Positions 1 to 7,516 of a stretch of DNA of 16,288 bases are shown here, one piece after another. Under the pieces are notes generated by a model. It was not told the DNA's origin and ran no database searches. It saw only the letters and a program-made list of their open reading frames with translations. Every line of letters begins with the position of its first letter. Position 1 is the first letter of the stretch. The DNA is from Bacteroidota bacterium. Its GTDB lineage: Bacteria; Bacteroidota; Bacteroidia; Chitinophagales; Chitinophagaceae. The position numbers and the translations under genes were made by a program. The stretch is taken from positions 1 through 16,288 of the forward strand of contig JAGWTK010000040.1 of assembly GCA_028876035.1 (NCBI GenBank). The letters run 5' to 3'.

Positions 1-1
1 A

Positions 2-1858
2 AACTTTCAGCAGGGTACCCATTATCGTTTGTACACATTATTCGGCAATAAGCAATTAACGCTGCTGGATGAAGCCGGTACTTATTTTGCGGTATGGGCA
101 CCCAATGCCACATTTGTTTCAGTGGTGGGGTATTTCAATGATTGGAACAAAGAATCTCATCCTTTAAAAGTACGGCAGGATAATTCGGGTATCTGGGAAG
201 GATTTATTCCGGGTATTGCATCGGGCGAAGCCTACAAATACCATATTCATGGGTACCAGGGCGTTACATTAGACAAAGGCGACCCCTTTGCTCATTTTTG
301 GGAGAAGCGCCCTTTTACCGCATCCATTACCTGGCAAACCGAATATGAATGGAAGGATGAACAGTGGATGAAAGACCGGAAAAAGCACAATGCGCTCAGT
401 GCTCCCTATTCTGTTTATGAAGTGCACCTGGCCAGCTGGATGCGGCCCGACAAGAACGATGAAGAAGCCTACAATACCTATGCCCAAATTACCGAACGCC
501 TGGTTCCTTATGTAAAAGAAATGGGCTTTACACATGTAGAGTTCATGCCTGTAATGGAACATCCTTTTGATGGCAGCTGGGGTTACCAGGGCACCGGTTA
601 TTTTGCACCTACTTCGCGCTTTGGCTCACCACAGGAATATGCAGCCATGGTAGATGCTTTTCACCAGGCCGGTATTGGTGTGATACTCGATTGGGTGCCT
701 TCGCATTTTCCGTATGATGCACATGGGTTATTTATGTTTGATGGTACACATACCTATGAATATGCCGATATGCGCAAGGGGTACCATCCCGACTGGAACT
801 CCTATATATTCAATTATAAAAGAGGAGAAGTAAAATCTTTCCTGATCAGCAGCGCCCGGTGCTGGCTCGATTTGTTTCATGCAGACGGGTTGCGGGTGGA
901 TGCTGTGTCATCGATGCTTAAACTGAATTATTCGAGAAAGGAAGGCGAATGGGAACCCAATGAATTTGGAGGCGATGGCAATCTTGAAGCGATTGCATTT
1001 ATCAAAGATCTGAATGAAACCATTTTCAGGGATTTTCCCGATGTGCAAACGATCGCGGAAGAGGCGACCGACTGGCCGGGCGTGTCCAGGCCCACGTTTG
1101 ATGACGGACTGGGCTTTGGCATGAAATGGATGATGGGCTGGATGCACGATACGCTGGACTTCTTTAAACTCGATCCACTGGCAAGGCAGGACCATCAGGA
1201 TAAGTTTACATTCAGCATGATGTACTATTACGATGAAAATTTCATGCTGCCGTTGAGCCACGATGAAGTGGTACACGGCAAATCGCCCATGATTTATAAA
1301 ATGCCGGGCGATGAATGGCAGAAGTTTGCCAACCTGCGCTTGTTGTACAGCTATATGTTCACACACCCCGGCGGCAAATTGTTGTTTATGGGAAATGAAT
1401 TTGCCAGTACGCTCGAGTGGAATTACAAGAGCGAGCTACCCTGGGACCTGCTGGCTTACGAGCCGCACCAGGGCATGAAGGCTTGTGTGCGCGACCTGAA
1501 CCATTTGCTCCGCAGCGAACCTGCGATGTATGAGCAACAATTCCGGCAGGATGGATTTGAATGGATCGATTTGAACCATCGGCAGGAGTCTGTGGCCGTT
1601 TACAGGAGAAAAGGGGAGAACCCGGCCGATGATTTGCTGGTTATTCTGAATATGACACCAGTGGTGCGGCGCGATTGGAAGATAGAAGTATTTGGCAAAA
1701 CGGCGTGGAAAGAAATCTTTAACAGCAATGAAACAAAGTATTGGGGAACCGGCGATGTTTTTAACCCCGATATCAGCACCGAACTGGTGGACAAAAACAC
1801 CGAAAAGTTTGTAATAAATGTGCATTTACCCGCGTTAGGGGCTATCGTGCTCAAGTAA
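2..1858 (+). CDS. glgB: 1,4-alpha-glucan branching enzyme, 5' end cut by window
   Basis: This is a GH13-type glycogen branching enzyme, which cuts alpha-1,4 chains and rejoins them as alpha-1,6 branches in the cytoplasm. The frame is open to the left edge, so 618 codons are visible and the true start lies upstream. A TTG at 29 could be called a start but is probably an internal Leu. In order: a CBM48-like domain (about residues 15-110, with AVWAPNA and GYFNDWN), the GH13 barrel, and an all-beta C-terminal domain (about 520-618). The four GH13 signature regions are present: DWVPSHF (Asp230), GLRVDAV with nucleophile Asp300, TIAEEATDW with acid/base Glu353, and LSHDEVVHG with His420/Asp421. The GYQGTGYF and PGVSRP stretches are typical of GlgB. 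It is followed 19 nt later by a TPR gene, probably co-transcribed. No other glycogen gene is visible. Confidence 0.95.
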   Translation, partial: NFQQGTHYRLYTLFGNKQLTLLDEAGTYFAVWAPNATFVSVVGYFNDWNKESHPLKVRQDNSGIWEGFIPGIASGEAYKYHIHGYQGVTLDKGDPFAHFWEKRPFTASITWQTEYEWKDEQWMKDRKKHNALSAPYSVYEVHLASWMRPDKNDEEAYNTYAQITERLVPYVKEMGFTHVEFMPVMEHPFDGSWGYQGTGYFAPTSRFGSPQEYAAMVDAFHQAGIGVILDWVPSHFPYDAHGLFMFDGTHTYEYADMRKGYHPDWNSYIFNYKRGEVKSFLISSARCWLDLFHADGLRVDAVSSMLKLNYSRKEGEWEPNEFGGDGNLEAIAFIKDLNETIFRDFPDVQTIAEEATDWPGVSRPTFDDGLGFGMKWMMGWMHDTLDFFKLDPLARQDHQDKFTFSMMYYYDENFMLPLSHDEVVHGKSPMIYKMPGDEWQKFANLRLLYSYMFTHPGGKLLFMGNEFASTLEWNYKSELPWDLLAYEPHQGMKACVRDLNHLLRSEPAMYEQQFRQDGFEWIDLNHRQESVAVYRRKGENPADDLLVILNMTPVVRRDWKIEVFGKTAWKEIFNSNETKYWGTGDVFNPDISTELVDKNTEKFVINVHLPALGAIVLK

Positions 1859-1877
1859 GTGCTGTAAACCGCCTGTT

Positions 1878-2906
1878 ATGAAAAACCTCCTCCTCGTTCC
1901 TGTAGTATTTGCTGTTATAACGGCCTCTGCCCAGCCAAATGCTGATAGCGCTGCGTTCTATCTGAAAAAAGGCGATGAAGCCCGCCAGTCGAAACGAATG
2001 CTGGTGGCTGCGCAACAATACCGCAAAGCCTTACAGTTTGATGCATCGAATACAGATGCACAAAGGGGACTTGGCGACGCCTCCGTTGACATGCGCCGCT
2101 ATCCCGATGCCATTGTTGCTTACCAGGAAGTGGTGAAAAAGATTCCGGATGATAAAGAGGCCAATGAGCAATTGGCCAACCTTTATTTCTGGACCAGGCG
2201 CTGGAATGACGCCATAGCTACCGCAAAAAAAATGCAGCAACAAAAAATAGGGAACAATCCCGAATACATTATAGGCAAGAGTTACAGCGAACTGGAAGAC
2301 TATGGCCAGGCCTATCCCTTCCTCCAGGCGGCTGCAAAGAACGATAGCGCCAATGCCGATATCCCTTATACCATCGCGCGTGGCATGGTAGAGATGAGCA
2401 ATTATCGCAATGCGGCGCCGTTTTTTCTGAAGGCCATTGCGCTCGATACGACAAAACCGCGTTGGGTGTACGAAACAGCCCTCAACTTCGCGGCCATTCC
2501 CGATGATAAAACGGCGATCAAATATTACCTGCTGGCGGCTGACCGCGGTTACCGGACCGATAATGACTATTATGAAAATCTCTCGATTTCTTACGAGGGT
2601 GCCGGGCAGCTGGACAAGGGCATTGACGCACTGAAAAAAGTACTGGAAAAAAAACCGGCCGACCTTGATCTCCTGAACAGCGTAGCTTCTCTCCTCTATA
2701 AAACAGGCAAATACCAGGAAGCAATCGACTACTGGGACCGTATCCTCAGCTACGACAAGCAAAACGCCAAATCGCTCTACATGATTGGTATGGCTTACCA
2801 GAAAAAGGGCGACAAAGAAAAAGGTATGCAACTCTGCGACCAGGCCATTAAAATGGATCCTTCGCTGGCAAATCTGAAAAAACAGAAGAGCGGGATGGGG
2901 CTTTAG
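1878..2906 (+). CDS. exported tetratricopeptide-repeat protein
   Basis: A 342-residue protein with a Sec signal peptide (residues 1-18, hydrophobic LLLVPVVFAVITASA, probable cleavage after ASA or ASAQ). The rest is almost wholly helical TPR units. Recognisable ones are at about 26-59 (AAQQYRKALQFDASN), 60-93 (AIVAYQEVVKKIPDD), 95-125, 200-230, 233-266 (GIDALKKVLEKKPAD), 267-300 (AIDYWDRILSYDKQN) and 301-334 (CDQAIKMDPS). No catalytic domain is visible, so a periplasmic or surface scaffold role is inferred from the fold alone. The ATG lies 19 nt after the glgB stop and no promoter was seen between them, which suggests co-transcription, but a role in glycogen metabolism is not shown. The stop codon is followed after 2 nt by an 8-bp tandem repeat. 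Confidence 0.85.
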   Translation: MKNLLLVPVVFAVITASAQPNADSAAFYLKKGDEARQSKRMLVAAQQYRKALQFDASNTDAQRGLGDASVDMRRYPDAIVAYQEVVKKIPDDKEANEQLANLYFWTRRWNDAIATAKKMQQQKIGNNPEYIIGKSYSELEDYGQAYPFLQAAAKNDSANADIPYTIARGMVEMSNYRNAAPFFLKAIALDTTKPRWVYETALNFAAIPDDKTAIKYYLLAADRGYRTDNDYYENLSISYEGAGQLDKGIDALKKVLEKKPADLDLLNSVASLLYKTGKYQEAIDYWDRILSYDKQNAKSLYMIGMAYQKKGDKEKGMQLCDQAIKMDPSLANLKKQKSGMGL

Positions 2907-2908
2907 CT

Positions 2909-2964
2909 AATGTGATAATGTGCTAATGTGCTGATGTGCTGATGTGCTGATGTGCTGATGTGCG
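2909..2964 (+). repeat. 8-bp tandem repeat, seven units, just after the TPR gene
   Basis: Seven contiguous octamers start 2 nt after the TPR stop codon. In order they are AATGTGAT, AATGTGCT twice, GATGTGCT four times ending with GATGTGCG. They differ from GATGTGCT by no more than two or three bases, and the A-to-G change at unit position 1 sorts the array into an older-looking left part and a uniform right part. An 8-bp unit shifts reading frame, and the stop lies just before it, so it does not alter the protein. No hairpin with a T run is present here. Confidence 0.9.
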
Positions 2965-3366
2965 AATTTCAGTCGCTGCGATTGCAATTCCTTGCTATTT
3001 TCCCGCTGTGCCTGTTTCGATGTTGTTTCTGGTATCAGGTATCTGGACCAACCCCAACGAAGATTCGAAATCCCAAAATCAATACTTCTATAAGCTCTTT
3101 CCTGTTGGTATGCGCTTCATTTTCTATTTGTGTGTCCTGCAAGCAGCCAGAAGCTATTGGCCAGCAGCTTTTCCACATCCAGAAATCTAAAAATCAAGAA
3201 ATCAGGCAATATCCCGCCTCTCTTCTTTGACTAAAATTACTCTACCAGCTTTGTGGATTAACTTTCGCACTCCCAAATCGTGCCAAAAACGACTTATCAA
3301 CAATTTTCTTTTGTGGCACAATGGTTGGTTAACACGGGATATTACCTCATTTAAAATTATGAAATC
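2965..3366. other. non-coding region with degenerate word-like repeats
   Basis: No convincing gene is present. Short forward frames are open over 2952-3230 but have no ribosome binding site, domain or codon pattern. The stretch is a patchwork of short recurring words: GGTATCAGGTATCTGG near 3035-3050, GAAATCCCAAAATC near 3066-3080, an AGCAGCCAGAAGC / GCCAGCAGC pair near 3140-3170, and AATCTAAAAATCAAGAAATC near 3184-3204. The AGCC words resemble those at 6320-6347 and 6397-6435. The promoter of the small gene at 3367 must lie in the last 100 nt or so. Weak TTTG-containing candidates near 3250 and 3310 were seen, but none with a proper -33 TTG at the right spacing. Confidence 0.6.
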
Positions 3367-3576
3367 ATGAAGAAGTTATTGGTTATTGGCAGTGTCTTTA
3401 CTGCATTTTCGGCGGTGAGCCTGTTTGCGAACGATTCAGTTATGTCTACTAACGGTCATCAACAAGCGATAATTCAAAACCAGGCATCTGTGCTGGATAC
3501 GGTGCCTAAGAAAGATCACGATACCACAAAAAGAAAGACGGATACGACGGTTGTAAAATTGCAGGAGCTGCGTTAA
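3367..3576 (+). CDS. small exported protein with charged Thr/Lys/Asp-rich tail
   Basis: A 69-residue protein starting with MKK and a hydrophobic segment (residues 4-21) ending in SLFA, a standard Sec signal peptide. The mature part is only about 48 residues and has no Cys, Trp or Tyr. Its C-terminal third (residues 43-69, VPKKDHDTTKRKTDTT and on) is rich in Lys, Asp and Thr and probably disordered. No domain is recognised. Support for a real gene comes from the ATG placed after an A/T-rich leader, the clean signal peptide, and a strong intrinsic terminator 18 nt after the stop, which makes it a one-gene transcription unit. Function is unknown. A periplasmic or surface small protein is the inference. 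The receptor downstream is separated from it by the terminator. Confidence 0.7.
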   Translation: MKKLLVIGSVFTAFSAVSLFANDSVMSTNGHQQAIIQNQASVLDTVPKKDHDTTKRKTDTTVVKLQELR

Positions 3577-3594
3577 TGGTACATAGTACGCAGT

Positions 3595-3629
3595 AGCCGG
3601 GTGGGCACAGTTGCTTACCCGGCTTTTTT
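3595..3629 (+). terminator. intrinsic terminator of the small exported-protein gene
   Basis: A perfect 8-bp stem pairs AGCCGGGT (3595-3602) with ACCCGGCT (3617-3624). It can extend inward by two G-T wobbles and three Watson-Crick pairs to a CAGT loop. It is followed by six T (3624-3629). This is the only classical hairpin-T terminator recognised in the window, and it separates the small gene from the receptor gene. Confidence 0.88.
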
Positions 3630-3701
3630 ATGTCCGTTTAGCCCTTTGGTGATCTTTTCAGGCGATGGATGAACGGCCGGAGGAAATCGGCCCGATTCGG
3701 T

Positions 3702-3709
3702 TAATTTTG
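3702..3709 (+). promoter_or_regulatory. Bacteroidetes-type -7 box upstream of the TonB receptor
   Basis: TAATTTTG matches the Bacteroidetes -7 consensus TAnnTTTG at every fixed position. Transcription would start near 3716 and give a leader of about 20 nt before the GTG start at 3737. No TTG was found at the usual -33 spacing, so only half of the promoter is supported. Its position after the terminator at 3595-3629 and before the receptor gene fits. Confidence 0.45.
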
Positions 3710-3736
3710 CTGCCAGATTACCAAATGCTGAAGTGA

Positions 3737-6133
3737 GTGACACAACAAAAGACCCCCAGGGTTCCGAAAGCCGGTGCCTTCTTAATTTTCACCTTTCTAT
3801 TAGGATGCCTTTTTATTCATGGAAACCTTCATGCGCAAAGCAGGTATACGCTGAGCGGGTATGTGAAAGACTCGCTTACTGGCGAAACGCTCATTGGCGC
3901 CACCTTGCAGGCAGGCACGGGCGGTAAGGGCGTTAACAGCAACGCTTATGGATTCTACTCGATTACCCTTGAAGCAGGCGACTATGAAGTAACGTGTTCC
4001 TTTGTGGGCTACGAGAGCCGGCGCTACCTGATTAGGCTGAATTCGAACCAGAATTTTAACTTTTTGTTGCCTCCTAGAGCGACTGCCAGCCAGGAAGTTG
4101 TTGTGTATGCAAAGCGGCGGGACGAAAACGTAAAAACTGCGCAAATGGGCCGGTTCGATCTGTCGGTAGCCAAAGTAAAAGCCTTACCGGTTTTGCTTGG
4201 CGAAGTTGACCTGCTGAAAACCCTGCAACTGCTTCCCGGCATACGCAATGCAGGAGAGGGTAATACGGGCTTGTATGTGCGTGGAGGTGGTCCCGATCAG
4301 AATTTGATTATCCTGGATGATGCAGTGGTGTATAATACCGGTCACCTGTTCGGCTTCTTCTCGGTATTCAATTCAGATGCGATTAAAAACGTAACCCTCA
4401 TCAAAGGCGGAATGCCTGCCCAATACGGTGGCCGCCTATCGTCGGTACTGGATGTGGCGATGAAAGACGGTAACAGCAATAAGCTACAGGTGGATGGTGG
4501 CATTGGGTTGATATCTTCGCGCCTGTCTATCCAGGGCCCGGTAAAAAAAGACAAAGCATCGTTTATTGTTTCTGCGCGCCGCACGTATATCGATGTACTG
4601 GCCAAACCGTTTGTGCCCAAGTCGAGTGCCTTTTCAGGGTCGGGTTATTATTTCTATGATCTCAACACAAAAATTAACTACAAAATATCCGATAAAGACA
4701 GGTTGTACCTGAGTGGCTATTTCGGGAAAGATGTATTTGATTTCCGCAACAGCCGGCGTTCCTTTAATGCCAATATTCCCTGGGGTAATGCAACCGCCAC
4801 CTTACGCTGGAACCATGTATTTAACCAGCGACTCTTTGCTAATACCACCTTTGTTTACAATAAGTACAATTTTGCTTTCAATGCCGCCCAAAACAATTTC
4901 AACATCAAACTTGCTTCTGGTATCCGCGATTTGAATGCAAAGATTGATTTCGATTATTACCCTGCCCCCCAGCATAAAGTAAAATTCGGTGGTTTATATA
5001 CCTATCACAAGTTCACACCAAATGTTTTAAGCGGCAGCCAGGATTCCACGGTGTTCAGGCCCAACAATGCCAACAACAAATATGCAAGGGAAGCGGCAGT
5101 ATACATTCAGGACGACTGGGAACTCAGCGACAAGCTGAAGTTGAATTTGGGCCTGCGTTATTCCGCTTTCACCCAGGTGGGGCCTTATACCCGCTACGAC
5201 GAAGATGCAAATGGCAACAAGCTGGACAGCGTGGTATACACGCGCGGGAAAACGGTAAAAACCTATGGTGGACTCGAGCCACGTTTTACCCTTCGCTATG
5301 CACTGAATGATGCCACATCGCTAAAGGCTTCGGTAACGCGCAACCTCCAATACATTCACCTGGTGAGCAATGCCGGAAGTACATTGCCAACAGACCTTTG
5401 GGTGCCGAGTACCTATTATGTGCAGCCGCAGATAGCCTGGCAATACGCCGCTGGCTTCTTTAAGAATTTTAAAGACAATACCTACGAAACTTCGCTGGAA
5501 CTGTATTACAAAGACATGCGGAATCAGATCGAGTACAAAGAAGGATACACCCCTTCGCTCACCGATCCCGAAAAGCAGTTCGTTTTTGGTAAAGGCTGGA
5601 GTTATGGTGCTGAGCTGTATGTGGGCAAAAACAAAGGTCGCATGACCGGATGGCTGGGATATACGTTAAGCTGGACCTGGCGGCAGTTCCCGCAGCTGAA
5701 TGGGGGAGAGAAATACTTCGCGAAGTACGATCGGCGGCACGATTTATCCGCCGTTGCTACCTATGAACTGAACAAGAAATGGAAGCTGTCCGGCGTTTTC
5801 GTATACGGAACCGGTAATGCCACCACTTTGCCTGAACGTTTCTACATCATTGGCGGCGTACTAACGCAGGAGTATAGCCGCGTAAACCAATATCGTTTGC
5901 CCGCTTATCACCGGCTCGATTTTGCAGCTACCTATACACCTATTCCTAAACGGCCACGGAAAATTCACGGCAGCTGGGTGTTCAGCGTGTACAATGTATA
6001 CAGCAGGGCCAATCCATATTTCATCTACTTTGATCAAACGGGCAGTCCTTACGATAATACACTGAAAGTAGAAGCCCGCCAGGTTTCTTTGTTCCCGGTG
6101 ATACCGGCGGTGACGTATAATTTTAAGTTTTAA
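3737..6133 (+). CDS. TonB-dependent outer-membrane receptor with carboxypeptidase-regulatory-like N-terminus
   Basis: A 798-residue outer-membrane receptor for TonB-driven uptake; the substrate is not identifiable. It has a signal peptide (about 1-35, cleaved near HAQS), a CarboxypepD_reg-like beta-sandwich (about 37-115: SGYVKDSLTGETLIGAT, GFYSITLEAGDYEV, SFVGYES), a plug (about 145-245: LLKTLQLLPGIRN, GLYVRGGGPDQNLIILDD, IKGGMPAQYGGRLSSVLDV), then a 22-strand-type barrel ending in YNFKF with the expected terminal Phe. An in-frame TGA ends at 3736 and the first in-frame ATG comes far downstream, so the GTG at 3737 is the only plausible start near the signal peptide. There is no SusD-like partner next to it, so it is not a classic polysaccharide-utilization pair. 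The YVRGGGPDQNLIILDD plug is common in Bacteroidetes receptors of unknown ligand. Confidence 0.92.
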   Translation: MTQQKTPRVPKAGAFLIFTFLLGCLFIHGNLHAQSRYTLSGYVKDSLTGETLIGATLQAGTGGKGVNSNAYGFYSITLEAGDYEVTCSFVGYESRRYLIRLNSNQNFNFLLPPRATASQEVVVYAKRRDENVKTAQMGRFDLSVAKVKALPVLLGEVDLLKTLQLLPGIRNAGEGNTGLYVRGGGPDQNLIILDDAVVYNTGHLFGFFSVFNSDAIKNVTLIKGGMPAQYGGRLSSVLDVAMKDGNSNKLQVDGGIGLISSRLSIQGPVKKDKASFIVSARRTYIDVLAKPFVPKSSAFSGSGYYFYDLNTKINYKISDKDRLYLSGYFGKDVFDFRNSRRSFNANIPWGNATATLRWNHVFNQRLFANTTFVYNKYNFAFNAAQNNFNIKLASGIRDLNAKIDFDYYPAPQHKVKFGGLYTYHKFTPNVLSGSQDSTVFRPNNANNKYAREAAVYIQDDWELSDKLKLNLGLRYSAFTQVGPYTRYDEDANGNKLDSVVYTRGKTVKTYGGLEPRFTLRYALNDATSLKASVTRNLQYIHLVSNAGSTLPTDLWVPSTYYVQPQIAWQYAAGFFKNFKDNTYETSLELYYKDMRNQIEYKEGYTPSLTDPEKQFVFGKGWSYGAELYVGKNKGRMTGWLGYTLSWTWRQFPQLNGGEKYFAKYDRRHDLSAVATYELNKKWKLSGVFVYGTGNATTLPERFYIIGGVLTQEYSRVNQYRLPAYHRLDFAATYTPIPKRPRKIHGSWVFSVYNVYSRANPYFIYFDQTGSPYDNTLKVEARQVSLFPVIPAVTYNFKF

Positions 6134-6210
6134 GTAATAAGTTTTAAGTTGTAAGTGTTTTGATCCGGTGTTGGGTAATAGGTAAGAGGTAAGGGGTAAG
6201 GGGGAGGAGG
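6121..6210 (+). repeat. three-part post-stop repeat element, copy L (after the receptor gene)
   Basis: The element begins inside the last codons of the receptor gene and reads in the sense direction. Part one is words of TTTTAAGT / AAGTAATAAG, including the 18-mer AAGTAATAAGTTTTAAGT at 6132-6149, which overlaps the TAA stop (6131-6133). Part two is a core TTTTGATCCGGTGTTGGG at 6158-6175. Part three is words of GGTAAG (AGGTAAGAGGTAAG, then GGGTAAGGGG) at about 6180-6206. The same three parts in the same order recur on the other strand at 7411-7516. No hairpin-T terminator is seen for the receptor gene. Confidence 0.85.
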
Positions 6211-6319
6211 CGGTTCAATTGAAAATGCAAAAGTTAAAAGGTAAAAAAGTCGGCAACCCGCATTGGGCTGAGCGTGCATCGATAAAGAATGCAGGTTTGC
6301 TTCACAACCGGGAACTGCC

Positions 6320-6347
6320 TGCAGCTTGTAGCCTACAGCTTGCAGCT
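6320..6347. repeat. degenerate CAGCTTG-word repeat
   Basis: Within the convergent gap between the receptor and traB genes, three CAGCT words occur at about 9- to 14-nt spacing, the first two in CAGCTTGTA and ACAGCTTGC, together with the short inverted pair TGTAG / CTACA around a single C. It lies about 95 nt beyond the traB stop codon. The rest of 6211-6396 shows no gene or terminator. Confidence 0.5.
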
Positions 6348-6396
6348 CAATTCCAAAACGAAGTACGGAACCATATCCCTGGCTTATTGACGTACG

Positions 6397-6435
6397 CAGC
6401 CAAAAGCCAATAGCCAACCGCCAATAGCCAACGCC
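6397..6435 (-). repeat. 14-bp tandem repeat just after the traB stop codon
   Basis: Read in the traB direction, about 6 nt after its TAG stop, two 14-nt units occur, TTGGCTATTGGCGG and TTGGCTATTGGCTT, followed by a partial TTGGC. Each unit is itself two TTGGC words 7 nt apart, so the basic word is about 7 nt. No T-run terminator is present. Confidence 0.75.
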
Positions 6436-6441
6436 TAACAG

Positions 6442-7332
6442 CTATCGCCTTTCCTCCATACGCACCGGTTCCACCACAAAGCCCAGTTCGCGCAAAGATT
6501 GAATCAATCCGCATTGGTTGAACAAATGCCCGAGGCCTACGGCAATAAAGCAGTTATTGTTATCCAATAATGAAGGCAGCTTTTGCATCCACTCTTTATT
6601 TCTCGTCGTTAACAATGCCTGATTGGTCATTTTATCCTTGAATAATTCACAGCTCGTTTTTAATGCGTAATCGGGTGATAGGCTGGCAAATTGCCGCGCA
6701 AGTGTACAAAGGTTTTTATCGGATCGATTGCTTCTTAGATCGGCCAGGATCAGCGGGGCGTTCTTTCTAAAAAATGTCCAATCATAAGCAAGGGTTGCGT
6801 CGCGAAGTTTTTCGATTTGCAAAGAATCCGTTTCCAGGAAGTACTGGTCCCTGGCAGCGCGCGCTGCGAGCGACTGAATATAGTTGTCCATCAATAGTGA
6901 ATCGTTTTTGCCCGGCACATCGCATTTGAGGCGCGGATAGACCGCCTGCATCTTTAGAAACAATTCACCGGGCGTAAATTTTCTGAGATCAATTGATTTT
7001 TCGTTGCGGGGAAACAGCTGCATGAGTTGTTCGCTGTCGCTGGCCGATAAAACGATAAACAAGCTATCTGAGACAGGCCTTGCATTGTAGTAATTCCTGG
7101 CTTTTGCTGCGTCGGTCTTTGTTTCAGTAATGACCAGGTTAGTAGCAGCCAGCGATTGTTGGATCACGGGGAATCGATCCACAAAAGAGGAACCGAACAA
7201 ATGATAGGTGCCCAATAAGTACGATGTGTTTTTCAAACCCTGTTTACTGATTCGCCATAGAATCGTGTTCTGCGCAAACATTGCAGAAAGGAAAATAAAA
7301 AGAGAACAACAGGTAGCCAGGGTATGTTTCAT
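6442..7332 (-). CDS. TraB/GumN-family exported protein
   Basis: A 296-residue protein with a signal peptide (residues 1-20, cleaved near MFAQ). It has the two hallmarks of the TraB/GumN (PF01963) superfamily: an N-terminal GTYH motif (41-44, usually GTxH) in the context LWRISKQGLKNTSYLLGTYH, with Glu70 at the usual acidic position, and a C-terminal AVGLGHLF (264-271, usually VGxGHLxG) followed by Gly-Leu-Ile and a terminal EPV. The family fold is related to erythromycin-esterase and Tiki-type metalloproteases. Enzymatic activity is unproven for most bacterial members, so a periplasmic hydrolase is only a possibility. Its 3' end converges on the receptor gene. The gene lies between two inverted copies of a post-stop repeat element. 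Confidence 0.85.
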   Translation of the reverse strand: MKHTLATCCSLFIFLSAMFAQNTILWRISKQGLKNTSYLLGTYHLFGSSFVDRFPVIQQSLAATNLVITETKTDAAKARNYYNARPVSDSLFIVLSASDSEQLMQLFPRNEKSIDLRKFTPGELFLKMQAVYPRLKCDVPGKNDSLLMDNYIQSLAARAARDQYFLETDSLQIEKLRDATLAYDWTFFRKNAPLILADLRSNRSDKNLCTLARQFASLSPDYALKTSCELFKDKMTNQALLTTRNKEWMQKLPSLLDNNNCFIAVGLGHLFNQCGLIQSLRELGFVVEPVRMEERR

Positions 7333-7348
7333 ATAATAGTTCTTTTGA

Positions 7349-7364
7349 ATTCACAAACGTGAAT
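7349..7364. promoter_or_regulatory. inverted repeat in the traB 5' leader, possible operator
   Basis: Perfect 6-bp arms ATTCAC and GTGAAT flank AAAC, 16 to 32 nt upstream of the traB ATG. On the traB strand the centre reads CACGTTTG, one base away from the TAnnTTTG -7 box, so a regulator bound here would overlap a possible promoter. Both readings are inference, since no -33 element was found. Confidence 0.35.
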
Positions 7365-7410
7365 GCGTCCGGCAACTAGTAATTTGTAGTATTCATTTTT
7401 ACTTCCTGGC

Positions 7411-7516
7411 CGCTTACCGCTTACCTCTTACCTCTTACCTCTACCCCCTCAACCCACGCCAGATCAAAAAGACTTAAAACCTATTACTTAAAACTTGCAC
7501 TTAAAACTTATTACTT
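7411..7516 (-). repeat. three-part post-stop repeat element, copy R (after the outer-membrane protein gene)
   Basis: Read in the sense of the gene ending at 7516, the element starts with the last base of the TGA stop. The 18-mer AAGTAATAAGTTTTAAGT (7516 down to 7499) is identical to copy L. A second AAGTTTTAAGTAATAGG run follows, which copy L lacks. Then comes the core TTTTTGATCTGGCGTGGG (about 7470-7453), and then four or five GGTAAG words (AGAGGTAAGAGGTAAG, then GCGGTAAGC). It is about 15 nt longer than copy L and lies in inverted orientation to it, on the other side of traB. Confidence 0.85.

Noticed and set aside
2031..2831. Long antisense frames opposite real genes, such as 2031-2831, 908-1366 and 12331-13020
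   Set aside because: Each is fully antisense to a gene with clear family motifs and shows no domain of its own.
2952..3230. Short open frames of 76 and 92 codons after the TPR gene
   Set aside because: They start inside the octamer repeat, lack a ribosome binding site and any domain, overlap each other in two frames and run through word-like repeats.
3280..3319. GTGCCA / TGGCAC inverted repeat upstream of the small exported-protein gene
   Set aside because: The arms are only 6 bp with a 28-nt loop and a bulge before four further A-T pairs. This is too weak to call an operator or terminator.
6121..7516. A transposon or MITE-borne traB
   Set aside because: The inverted copies would suit this, but there is no transposase, no terminal perfect repeat and no target-site duplication that could be recognised. 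The inverted arrangement itself is kept as a finding.
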